This document shows positions 25,497 through 34,924 of a DNA stretch of 64,000 nucleotides, in pieces. Made by a program: the position numbers and the translations under genes. Under the pieces are notes generated by a model that saw nothing but the letters and a program-made list of their open reading frames with translations, searched no databases and had not been told where the DNA came from. Positions within the stretch are counted from its first letter, which is position 1. Every line of letters starts with the position of its first letter. Source of the DNA: Isoperla grammatica (Eukaryota; Arthropoda; Insecta; Plecoptera; Perlodidae); NCBI GenBank assembly GCA_945910005.1, contig CAMDTW010000533.1:1-64000 (forward strand), read 5' to 3'.

Positions 25497-25533
25497 CACA
25501 GTCGAGTCGCATTCGTTGCCGCGTATGGACGTG
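25497..25533 (+). promoter_or_regulatory. Internal Pol II promoter: Inr-like start and DPE
   Basis: The element opens CACAGTCGAG. Taking the A at 25500 in ACAGTC as +1 (Inr-like; the arthropod consensus is TCAGTY), GGACGT falls at 25527-25532, exactly +28 to +33, and matches the DPE consensus RGWYVT at every position. TATA-less Inr plus DPE promoters starting at the element's first bases are known for Drosophila jockey-type elements. The three bases CAC before the presumed +1 may be extra nucleotides added at the 5' junction. The start site is inferred, not measured. Confidence 0.65.
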
Positions 25534-26175
25534 TTTACCGCTGGTGCCGGCTAGCATAGCTAGCTACGCAGTTCCCGCAGTAAGCCAGGCGCTCAGCGCC
25601 GTTAAATACTAGGCGTGATTGACACTCTTGTGTAATTACTAGGACAATTAAGTCTGTGCCATAGGCACATAACTCATCCACAGTAATAACAAATTTATTA
25701 TAAAACTTCAGAGATTGGATTTTCCCTTCTTAGAGCAAGGTCGAGGCTGGCTGCGCTTCAACGAAGTGAGTTTTTATTTTTATTTATTGGTTAACACAGT
25801 GTACGACCACCACTGGCTAAAACCATTACCAACACATTGGTTTGCCGGTTCCCCACCTAGCACGTGGGAGCCGTGTCGAGCATCACCCGCTCGTGGCTAC
25901 GTGCAGGCTGGGGGGCGGTTCCCGCCACGTCATTCTCGCGACGCAATAGCGTGGTTGTACTTGTGTCCTTATTCCATTCAATCCACCACCGGTATAGTGC
26001 ATTTCACATCTCCTTCTCCACTTTCCGGCCCAGTGCTCTGCACTGAGGCAGGTAGGGAAAAATTCCCACCCTGGTTCTCTGCGACCAAACTCTTACCCCA
26101 CCCCACGGGTGACCCCCCTCCCCCCATCTACAAGCGATTCATCCCCCAACCCGACGCACTGACTTTCAAGCTACC
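25534..26175 (+). other. 5' untranslated region of the retrotransposon
   Basis: About 640 bp between the promoter and the ORF1 start. It contains GCTAGC-ata-GCTAGC near 25549 and the tight hairpin GGCGCT-c-AGCGCC at 25588-25600. An open frame at 25715-26236 begins in this region and overlaps the start of ORF1 in another frame. It resembles no family I know and is probably incidental to the proline- and serine-rich composition. No other gene is visible. Confidence 0.6.
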
Positions 26176-28041
26176 ATGCTTAGAGGGTCTAACAAGCCAC
26201 CAAACCCCCTGCCTCCGCCTAGCATCCAGCAGCTAAATGCTCCTCTCGCGCCGACACCCTCCAGCGTCCGTAAGTCTGAACTGTCACAGACAAACCTCCC
26301 AGTTGTCCTCCAGCAATTGCTGGCGTACCATTACGCTCCAACAGAGCCACTCCCTCCTCCATCTTGGACGACGATCCCTGTCCGGACCCGACAGCGTCGC
26401 TTCGTGTCTTACACTCCCTTGAAACCAGGGCAAGTGGAGACAAAAGCATCATTCAGCTCTCGACCAGCCCAGTCTGAAGACGAATGCCAACCAAGCACCT
26501 CCAAGTCTGCTATGACTGATCGCCCGCCTCCTCTTATTACAACCAATCGATTTGACGCCCTCCGTTCGACTACCTCTTCTGGACCCCAAGATTCAATGGA
26601 CCTCTCGCCCGACCAGACCTCTGACAACGTCATCGCTACGCCCATGGACACTCTACTACCGCCAGGCTCGCCAAAGCTGTCGCCACCGAGGAAAAAGAGA
26701 TCTCGTGTGCACTCCATGTCTCCGTCCGATTCCTGCTCTTCTCTGACCTCCGATTCTGAGCACAGTACATCATCCGCCCGCTACTCATCCCGATCACTCT
26801 CTCCAGTTAGCTCTGTTTACACCGTTGTTAACAGCCCTCGTACCACTGGCCCGCCTCCGAGCAGCCAGATCCCTGGATCCCAGGCTCCACCAGTGGCTCC
26901 GAACACCACTAAAAAACCTCCACCCATCATACTATATGGAGTACGCACCTACACCGACGTAGTGACGCTCATCCGCAAAGCCACCAACGGCCACTTTACC
27001 ATCGCAGGCGCCGGTGAAGCCTTCCGTCTTAAGCCCACAACTCGACAAACTTACGACGAGATTCACGCCTACCTCATCACCAACGACCTTATGTTCCATA
27101 CATATCCAACAGAGGAGGTCCGGCAGCAGAAGGTTGTTCTACGAGGTCTCTCTTCAACCGTCCCAACGGACGATATCCTAGCCGACCTCACCAACCAAGG
27201 CGTGAGGGTCCAGGACGTCCGCCAGTTGATGAGCCGAGGGCATTCGCCCGATGAACGCTGGCCCATGCCCCTCTTCGTCGTCACGACTAATATCTATGCA
27301 CCTGGAACGCCGGTGCATACCATAAAATCAGTGTGTTACCACAACATCAACATCGAGAAATACCGTGGCCAGTCTGGCCCCCGCCAGTGTTACAACTGCC
27401 AGCAGTTTGGCCATTCCTCGGTATTTTGCAACCTCCCGCCCACTTGCTTCAAATGCGCTAAGCACCATCGCTCCAAGGATTGTTTAAAGACTCCGGATAC
27501 CCCTGCTACGTGTGTAAACTGCAACCAGGATCATCCCGCCTCGTACAGACGTTGTCCAGCCTACCTTCAAGCCTGTGAGCCCAAGTCAAACGCCGTGCTA
27601 TCCGCTGATAAACGTCGCAACCAGAAACAGGTGGTACCCCAACCACTCTCATCACCCACTGTACGCAACCTACCGCCAACTCCCTGGTCGACTGCCTTCC
27701 CGCCGCTCTCCACCTACGCACAAGTCGCCCAAGGGCAACCCTTCCTCACGCACATGGCCCCGTCTACAGCAAATAACCCACCAGACCCATACCAACATCC
27801 GTCGTGCCCGCCACTCATTCCGTTCTACGCCCAGCCCCCTCAGCCTCCCCCTCCGCGTAAACGCAAGGCAGTGTCTGAACCCCCCACTCAAACCCAACAC
27901 GACTACGTGAACGAAAAAACTCCCATACCAATCGTTATCGGATACATTGCTGAAGCCCTATTGGGCTATTCACAGGATCCGATGGTAGCCGCACTTGCAG
28001 CGCTCCTCCGCAAACTAATCTCCATCCCTCAAAATGGCTAG
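26176..28041 (+). CDS. Retrotransposon ORF1: gag-like RNA-binding protein
   Basis: 621 codons, uninterrupted. ORF1 proteins of this type coat the element RNA and form the ribonucleoprotein used in target-primed reverse transcription. Residues 1 to about 245 are rich in Pro, Ser and Thr and probably disordered, with a basic RKKRSR cluster at 172-177 that could be a nuclear signal. Residues about 249-380 hold a conserved-looking domain (PPPIILYG onward; TYPTEE at about 309) of the kind that precedes zinc knuckles in insect elements (Pre_C2HC type). Three knuckles follow: C405-C408-H413-C418 (CX2CX4HX4C), C424-C427-H431-C436 (CX2CX3HX4C) and C446-C449-H453-C460 (CX2CX3HX6C), all ligands present. 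The tail is proline-rich and ends in a short hydrophobic helix-like stretch. The start is the first ATG in frame, MLRGSNKPPN; a later start cannot be excluded. Confidence 0.92.
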   Translation: MLRGSNKPPNPLPPPSIQQLNAPLAPTPSSVRKSELSQTNLPVVLQQLLAYHYAPTEPLPPPSWTTIPVRTRQRRFVSYTPLKPGQVETKASFSSRPAQSEDECQPSTSKSAMTDRPPPLITTNRFDALRSTTSSGPQDSMDLSPDQTSDNVIATPMDTLLPPGSPKLSPPRKKRSRVHSMSPSDSCSSLTSDSEHSTSSARYSSRSLSPVSSVYTVVNSPRTTGPPPSSQIPGSQAPPVAPNTTKKPPPIILYGVRTYTDVVTLIRKATNGHFTIAGAGEAFRLKPTTRQTYDEIHAYLITNDLMFHTYPTEEVRQQKVVLRGLSSTVPTDDILADLTNQGVRVQDVRQLMSRGHSPDERWPMPLFVVTTNIYAPGTPVHTIKSVCYHNINIEKYRGQSGPRQCYNCQQFGHSSVFCNLPPTCFKCAKHHRSKDCLKTPDTPATCVNCNQDHPASYRRCPAYLQACEPKSNAVLSADKRRNQKQVVPQPLSSPTVRNLPPTPWSTAFPPLSTYAQVAQGQPFLTHMAPSTANNPPDPYQHPSCPPLIPFYAQPPQPPPPRKRKAVSEPPTQTQHDYVNEKTPIPIVIGYIAEALLGYSQDPMVAALAALLRKLISIPQNG

Positions 28042-28134
28042 ATCTCAGCTCGCATCATAGCCTGGAACGCCAACGGCGCCATCCGAACTGCACCAATTCA
28101 GTTTTCTTCTCGTTTTCCCACTGACTTCATGTAG
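28034..28134 (+). pseudogene. ORF2 N-terminal remnant (endonuclease start)
   Basis: An ATG at 28034 overlaps the ORF1 stop at 28039-28041, a common arrangement in two-ORF non-LTR elements, but this frame stops at 28058-28060. In the ORF1 frame just past its stop, 28051-28080 reads RIIAWNANGA, which resembles the opening of the AP-like endonuclease domain of ORF2 proteins (I-x-WN-x-NG). That frame closes at 28132-28134. The remnant is thus frameshifted relative to its ATG and cut off after a few tens of codons. The rest of the endonuclease and all of the reverse transcriptase are absent. Confidence 0.7.
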
Positions 28135-28290
28135 CAGGTTCTACCCCCATTCATTCCCACACTAATTCTTACTATCACCCCAGCCCTCGGGCTTATGCGT
28201 TTTTACTTCTGTTTCCTTCATCATCTGCTCTAGAGGGCCCAGCCCGGGAGAGCGCTCCAGCAAAGTTTAATGTTGAACTATTGCATCTAG
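28135..28290 (+). other. 3' region of the retrotransposon
   Basis: About 155 bp of non-coding sequence between the ORF2 remnant and the tail. It includes GGGCCCAGCCCGGG followed by the 8-bp palindrome GAGCGCTC at 28250-28257, which could form a structured 3' end of the kind recognised by a reverse transcriptase supplied in trans. No AATAAA signal is seen. The deletion junction that removed ORF2 lies somewhere between about 28080 and 28200 and cannot be placed without a full-length relative. Confidence 0.5.
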
Positions 28291-28304
28291 TAAGATAAGA
28301 TAAG
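28291..28304 (+). repeat. 3' microsatellite tail (TAAGA)n
   Basis: TAAGATAAGATAAG, about 2.8 copies of a 5-bp unit, directly before the right target duplication. Simple repeat tails in place of poly(A) are typical of several non-LTR groups (for example the TAA tail of I elements). This confirms the 3' end and the + orientation of the element. Confidence 0.85.
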
Positions 28305-28316
28305 AAGATTCCTCTT
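28305..28316. repeat. Target-site duplication, right copy
   Basis: AAGATTCCTCTT, identical to 25485-25496, after which the interrupted monomer continues in phase (AAAACTGGAAG). Confidence 0.93.
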
Positions 28317-31300
28317 AAAACTGGAAGTTTGTGGTAGATAGACTGAAATCAGCCAATTTCTATATTTTATGCAAATTTTAACCAAAAACGACGAAAAAAC
28401 TCATTTTATGCATTTTCATTATACTCTTGAAGAATGCAGCCTATAATTCTTATTTTTCAATGGAGGGTGTAACTTCTATAGAAGTTATCGAAATGTGACG
28501 AAATGGACAAATTGTGCTTATTAGAGCCTGAAACGCTCTAAAACAACGATTTGTCAACTTTGGTTGAAACCCTTAGGAATCCCGGCCGTATGCAAGATTC
28601 CTCTTAAAACTGGAAGTTTGTGGTAGATAGACTGAAATCAGCCAATTTCTATTTTTTATGCATATTTAAACCAAAAACGACGAAAAAACTCAATTTATGC
28701 ATTTTCATTATACTCTTGAAGAATGCAACCTATAATTCTTATTTTTCGACGGAGGGTGTAACTTCTATAGAAGTTATCGAAATGTGACGAAATGGACAAA
28801 TTGTGCTTATTGGAGCCTGAAACGCTTTAAAACAACGATTTGTTAACTTTGGTTGAAACCCTTAGGAATCCCGGCCGTATGCAAGATTCCTCTTAAAACT
28901 GGAAGTTTGTGGTAGATAGACTGAAATCAGCCAATTTCTATTTTTTATGCATATTTTAACCAAAAACGACGAAAAAACTCAATTTATGCATTTTCATTAT
29001 ACTCTTGAAGAATGCAACCTATAATTCTTATTTTTCGACGGAGGGTGTAACTTCTATAGAAGTTATCGAAATGTGACGAAATGGACAAATTGTGCTTATT
29101 GGAGCCTGAAACGCTCTAAAACAACGATTTGTGCAATTTGGTTGAAACCCTTAGGAATCCCAGCCGTATGCAAGATTCCTCTTAAAACTGGAAGTTTGTG
29201 GTAGATAGACTAAAATCAGCAAATTTCTATATTTTATGCATATTTTAACCAAAAACGACGAAAAAACTCAATTTATGCATTTTCATTATACTCTTGAAGA
29301 ATGCAACCTATAATTCTTATTTTTCGACGGAGGGTGTAACTTCCATAGAAGTTATCGAAATGTGACGAAATGGACAAATTGTGCTTATTGGAGCCTGAAA
29401 CGCTCGAAAACAACGATTTGTGCAATTTGGTTGAAAACCTTAGGAATCCCAGCCGTATGCAAGATTCCTCTTAAAACTGGAAGTTTGTGGTAGATAGACT
29501 AAAATCAGCCAATTTCTATATTTTATGCCATATTTTAACCAAGAACGACGAAAAAACTCAATTTATGCATTTTCATTATACTCTTGAAGAATGCAGCCTA
29601 TAATTCTTATTTTTCAACGGAGGGTGTAACTTCTATAGAAGTTATCGAAAATGTGACGAAATGACAAATTGTGCTTATTGGAGCCTGAAACGCTCTAAAG
29701 CAACGATTTGTTAACTTTGGTTGAAACCCTTAGGAATCCCGGCCGTATGCAAGATTCCTCTTAAAACTGAAGTTTGTGGTAGATAGACTGAAATCAGCCA
29801 ATTTCTATTTTTTATGCATATTTTAACAAAAACGACGAAAAAAACTCAATTTATGCATTTTCATAATACTCTTTCAGAATGCAACCTATAATTCTTATTT
29901 TTCGACGGAGGGTGTAACTTCTATAGAAGTTATCGAAATGTGACGAAATGGACAAATTGTGCTTATTGGAGCCTGAAACGCTCTAAAACAACGATTTGTG
30001 CAATTTGGTTGAAACCCTTAGGAATCCCAGCCGTATGCAAGATTCCTCTTAAAACTGGAAGTTTGTGGTAGATAGACTGAAATCAGCCAATTTCTATTTT
30101 TTATGCATATTTAAACCAAAAACGACGAAAAAACTCAATTTATGCATTTTCATTATACTCTTGAAGAATGCAACCTATAATTCTTATTTTTCGACGGAGG
30201 GTGTAACTTCTATAGAAGTTATCGAAATGTGACGAAATGGACAAATTGTGCTTATTGGAGCCTGAAACGCTCTTAAACAACGATTTGTGCAATTTGGTTG
30301 AAACCCTTAGGAATCCCAGCCGTATGCAAGATTCCTCTTAAAACTGAAAGTTTGTGGTAGATAGACTAAAATCAGCCAATTTCTATATTTTATGCATATT
30401 TTAACCAAAAACGACGAAAAAACTCAATTTATGCATTTTCATTATACTCTTGAAGAATGCAACTTATAATTCTTATTTTTCGACGGAGGGTGTAACTTCT
30501 ATAGAAGTTATCGAAATGTGACGAAATGGACAAATTGTGCTTATTGGAGCCTAAAACGCTCTAAAACAACGATTTGTTAACTTTGGTTGAAGCCCTTAGG
30601 AATCCCGGCCGTATGCAAGATTCCTCTTAAAACTGGAAGTTTGTGGTAGATAGACTAAAATCAGCCAATTTCAATTTTAATGCATATTTTAACCAAAAAC
30701 GACGAAAAAACTCAATTTATGCATTTTCATTATACTCTTGAAGAATGCAGCCTATAATTCTTATTTTTCAACGGAGGGTGTAACTTCTATAGAAGTTATC
30801 GAAATGTGACGAAATGGACAAATTGTGCTTATTGGAGCCTGAAACGCTCTAAAACAACGATGTGTGCAATTTGGTTGAAACCCTTAGGAATCCCAGCCGT
30901 ATGCAAGATTCCTCTTTAAACTGGAAGTTTGTGGTAGATAGACTAAAATCAGCCAATTTCTATATTTTATGCATATTTTAACCAAAAACGACGAAAAAAC
31001 TCAATTTATGCATTTTCATTATACTCTTGAAGAATGCAGCCTATAATTCTTATTTTTCAACGGAGGGTGTAACTTCTATAGAAGTTATCGAAATGTGACG
31101 AAATGGACAAATTGTGCTTATTGAAGCCTGAAACGCTCTAAAACAACGATTTGTCAACTTTGTTTGAAACCCTTAGAAATCCCAGCCGTATGCAAGATTC
31201 CTCTTAAAACTGGAAGTTTGTGGTAGATAGACTAAAATCAGCCAAATTCTATATTTTATGCATATTTTAACCAAAAACGACGAAAAAACTCAATTTATGC

Positions 31301-33654
31301 ATTTTCATTATACTCTTGAAGAATGCAGCCTTTAATTCTTATTTTTCAACGGAGGGTGTAACTTCTACAGAAGTTATCGAAATGTGACGAAATGGACAAA
31401 AAGTGCTAATTGGAGCCTGAAACGCTCTAAAACAACGATTTGTCAACTTTGGTTGAAACCCTTAGGAATCCCGGCCGTATGCAAGATTCCTCTTAAAACT
31501 GGAAGTTTGTGGTAGATAGACTAAAATCAGCCAATTTCTATTTTTTATGCATATTTTAACCAAAAACGACCAAAAACCTCAATTTATGCATTTTCATAAT
31601 ACTCTTTCAGAATGCACACAAACATTATTATTTTTCAACGGAGGGTGTAACTTCTATAGAAGTAATCGAAATGTGACAAAATGGACAAATTGTGCTTTTT
31701 GGAGCCTGAAACGCTCTAAAACAACGATTTGTCAACTTTGGTTGAAACACTGGGAATCCCAGCTGTATGCAAGATTCCTCTTAAAACTCGAAGTTTGTGG
31801 TAGATAGACTGAAATCAGCCAATTTCTATATTTTATCCATATTTTAACCAAAAACGACGAAAAAACTCAATTTATGCATTTTCATTATACTCTTGAAGAA
31901 TGCAGCCTTTAATTCTTATTTTTCAACGGAGGGTGTAACTTCTATAGAAGTTATCGAAATGTGACGAAATGGACAAATTGTGCTAATTGGAGCCTGAAAC
32001 GCTCTAAAACAACGATTTGTCAACTTTAGTTGAAACCCTTAGGAATCCCGGCCGTATGCAAGATTCCTCTTAAAACTGGAAGTTTGTGGTAGATAGACTA
32101 AAATCAGCCAATTTCTATATTTTATGCATATTTTAACCAAAAACAACCAAACTACTCAATTTATGCATTTTCATAATACTCTTTCAGAATGCACACTAAC
32201 ATTATTATTTTTTAACGGTTGGTGTAACTTCTAAAGTAGTTATCGAAATGTGACGAAATGGACAAATTGTGCTTATTGGAGCCTGAAACGCTCTGAAACA
32301 ACGATTTGTCAACTTTGGTTGAAACCCTTAGGAATCCCAGCCGTATGCAAGATTCCTCTTAAAACTGGAAGTTTGTGGTAGATAGACTGAAATCAGCCAA
32401 TTTCTATATTTTATGCATATTTTAACAAAAAACCACGAAAAAACTCAATTTATGCATTTCCATTATACTCTTGAAGAATGCAACCTATAATTCTTATTTT
32501 TCGACGGAGGGTGTAACTTCTATAGAATATAACGAAATGTGACGAAATGGACAAATTGTGCTTATTGGAGCCTGAAACGCTCTAAAACAACGATTTGTTA
32601 ACTTTGGTTGAAACCCTTAGGAATCCCGGCCGTATGCAAGATTCCTCTTAAAACTGGAAGTTTGTGGTAGATAGACTGAAATCAGCCAATTTCTATATTT
32701 TATGCATATTTAAACCAAAAACGCCAAAAAAACTCAATTTATGCATTTTCATAATACTCTTTCAGAATGCACACTAACATTATTATTTTTCAACGGTTGG
32801 TGTAACTTCTAAAGTAGTTATCGAAAGGTGACGAAATGGACAAATTGTGCTTTTTGGAGCCTGAAACGCTCTAAAACAACGATTTGTCAACTTTGGTTGA
32901 AACTCTTAGGAATCCCAGCCGTATGCAAGATTCCTCTTAAAACTGGAAGTTTGTGGTAGATCGACTGAAATCAGCCATTTTCTATTTTTTATGCATATTT
33001 TAACCAAAAACGACGAAAAAACTCAATTTGTGCATTTTCATTATAGTCTTGAAGAATGCAACCTATAATTCTTATTTTTCGACGGAGGGTGTAACTTCTG
33101 TAGAAGTTATCGAAATGTGACGAAATGGACAAATTGTGCTTATTAGAGCCTGAAACGCTCTAAAACAACGATTTGTCAACTTTGGTTGAAACCCTTAGGA
33201 ATCCCAGCCGTATGCAAGATTCCTCTTAAAACTGGAAGTTTGTGGTAGATAGACTAAAATCAGCCAATTTCTATATTTTATGCATATTTTAACCAAAAAC
33301 GACGAAAAAACTCAATTTATGCATTTTCATTATACTCTTGAAGAATGCAGCCTTTAATTCTTATTTTTCAACGGAGGGTGTAACTTCTATAGAAGTTATC
33401 AAAATGTGACGAAATGGACAAATTGTGCTAATTGGAGCCTGAAACGCTCTAAAACAACGATTTGTCAACTTTGGTTGAAACCCTTAGGAATCCCGGCCGT
33501 ATGCAAGATTCCTCTTAAAACTGGAAGTTTGTGGTAGATAGACTAAAATCAGCCAATTTCTATTTTTTATGCATATTTTAACCAAAAACGACCAAAAACC
33601 TCAATTTATGCATTTTCATAATACTCTTTCAGAATGCACACAAACATTATTATT

Positions 33655-33680
33655 TTTCAACGGAGCACCCTCCGTTGAAA
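33655..33680. repeat. Fold-back insertion: 11-bp inverted repeat in a monomer
   Basis: Where other monomers read CAACGGAGGGTGTAACTTC, this one reads CAACGGAG, then CACCCTCCGTTGAAATG, then CTAACTTC. TTTCAACGGAG (33655-33665) and CTCCGTTGAAA (33670-33680) form a perfect 11-bp inverted repeat around CACC. The inserted bases are the reverse complement of the monomer's own TTTCAACGGAGGGTG. It is a one-off event in the window and looks like a strand switch during replication or repair synthesis. Confidence 0.9.
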
Positions 33681-34924
33681 TGCTAACTTCTATAGAAGTA
33701 ATCGAAATGTGACGAAATGGACAAATTGTGCTTTTTGGAGCCTAAAACGCTCTAAAACAACGATATGTCAACTTTGGTTGAAACACTGGGAATCCCAGCT
33801 GTATGCAAGATTCCTCTTAAAACTCGAAGTTTGTGGTAGATAGACTGAAATCAGCCAATTTCTATATTTTATCCATATTTTAACCAAAAACGACGAAAAA
33901 ACTCAATTTATGCATTTTCATTATACTCTTGAAGAATGCAGCCTTTAATTCTTATTTTTCAACGGAGGGTGTAACTTCTATAGAAGTTATCGAAATGTGA
34001 CGAAATGGACAAATTGTGCTAATTGGAGCCTGAAACGCTCTAAAACAACGATTTGTCAACTTTGGTTGAAACCCTTAGGAATCCCGGCCGTATGCAAGAT
34101 TCCTCTTAAAACTGGAAGTTTGTGGTAGATAGACTAAAATCAGCCAATTTCTATATTTTATGCATATTTTAACCAAAAACGACGAAAAAACTCAATTTAT
34201 GCATTTTCATTATACTCTTGAAGAATGCAACCTATAATTCTTATTTTTCGACGGAGGGTGTAACTTCTATAGAAGTTATCAAAATGTGACGAAATGGACA
34301 AATTGTGCTTATTGGAGCCTGAAACGCTCTAAAACAACGATTTGTGCAATTTGGTTGAAACCCTTAGGAATCCCGGCCGTATGCAAGATTCCTCTTAAAA
34401 CTGGAAGTTTGTGGTAGATAGACTGAAATCAGGCAATTTCTATTTTTTATGCATATTTTAACCAAAAACGACGAAAAAACTCAATTTATGCATTTTCATT
34501 ATACTCTTGAAGAATGCAACCTATAATTCTTATTTTTCGACGGAGGGTGTAACTTCTATAGAAGTTATCGAAATGTGACGAAATGGACAAATTGTGCTTA
34601 TTGGAGCCTGAAACGCTCTAAAACAACGATTTGTTAACTTTGGTTGAAACCCTTAGGAATCCCGGCCGTATGCAAGATTCCTCTTAAAACTGGAAGTTTG
34701 TGGTAGATAGACTGAAATCAGCCAATTTCTATTTTTTATGCATATTTTAACCAAAAACGACGAAAAAACTCAATTTATGCATTTTCATTATACTCTTGAA
34801 GAATGCAACCTATAATTCTTATTTTTCGACGGAGGGTGTAACTTCTATAGAAGTTTTCGAAATGTGACGAAATGAACAACTTGTGCTTATTGGAGCCTGA
34901 AACGCTCTAAAACAACGATTTGTG

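Larger units (their letters stand above)
25497..28304 (+). mobile_element. Non-LTR retrotransposon, Jockey-like, ORF2-deleted
   Basis: This 2,808-bp insertion within one satellite monomer is clearly GC-richer than its surroundings. It has a 5' UTR with an internal promoter layout, a complete gag-like ORF1, a short fragment of the start of ORF2, a short 3' region and a TAAGATAAGATAAG tail, flanked by 12-bp target duplications. There are no terminal repeats, so it is not an LTR or DNA element. Autonomous members of such families are normally several kb longer and carry endonuclease and reverse transcriptase in ORF2, almost all of which is absent here. Movement would need those enzymes in trans. 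The triple knuckle arrangement points to the Jockey/I/R1-like group; I cannot fix the clade without reverse transcriptase. Confidence 0.93.
24290..29250 (+). repeat. Segmental block D4a, split by the retrotransposon
   Basis: The satellite on both sides of the mobile element matches 34.9-37.07 kb, which has no insertion. Left side: CCGTACTCAAG at 24611 pairs with 35244 (offset 10,633). Right side: CTCATTTTATGC at about 28400 pairs with 36214 (offset 7,814). The difference, 2,819 bp, equals the element plus one 12-bp target duplication (2,820 bp), allowing for a 1-bp indel. The block therefore gives a related uninterrupted site. Confidence 0.85.

Noticed and set aside
25715..26236. A 173-codon open frame in the retrotransposon 5' UTR overlapping ORF1.
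   Set aside because: No recognisable domain, overlaps the ORF1 start in another frame, and its low-complexity Pro/Ser composition mirrors the GC-rich leader. Kept only as part of the 5' UTR.
26219..27900. Several antisense and alternate-frame open frames of 60-111 codons within ORF1.
   Set aside because: Shadows of a GC-rich coding sequence with few stops on other frames; none has a recognisable motif.
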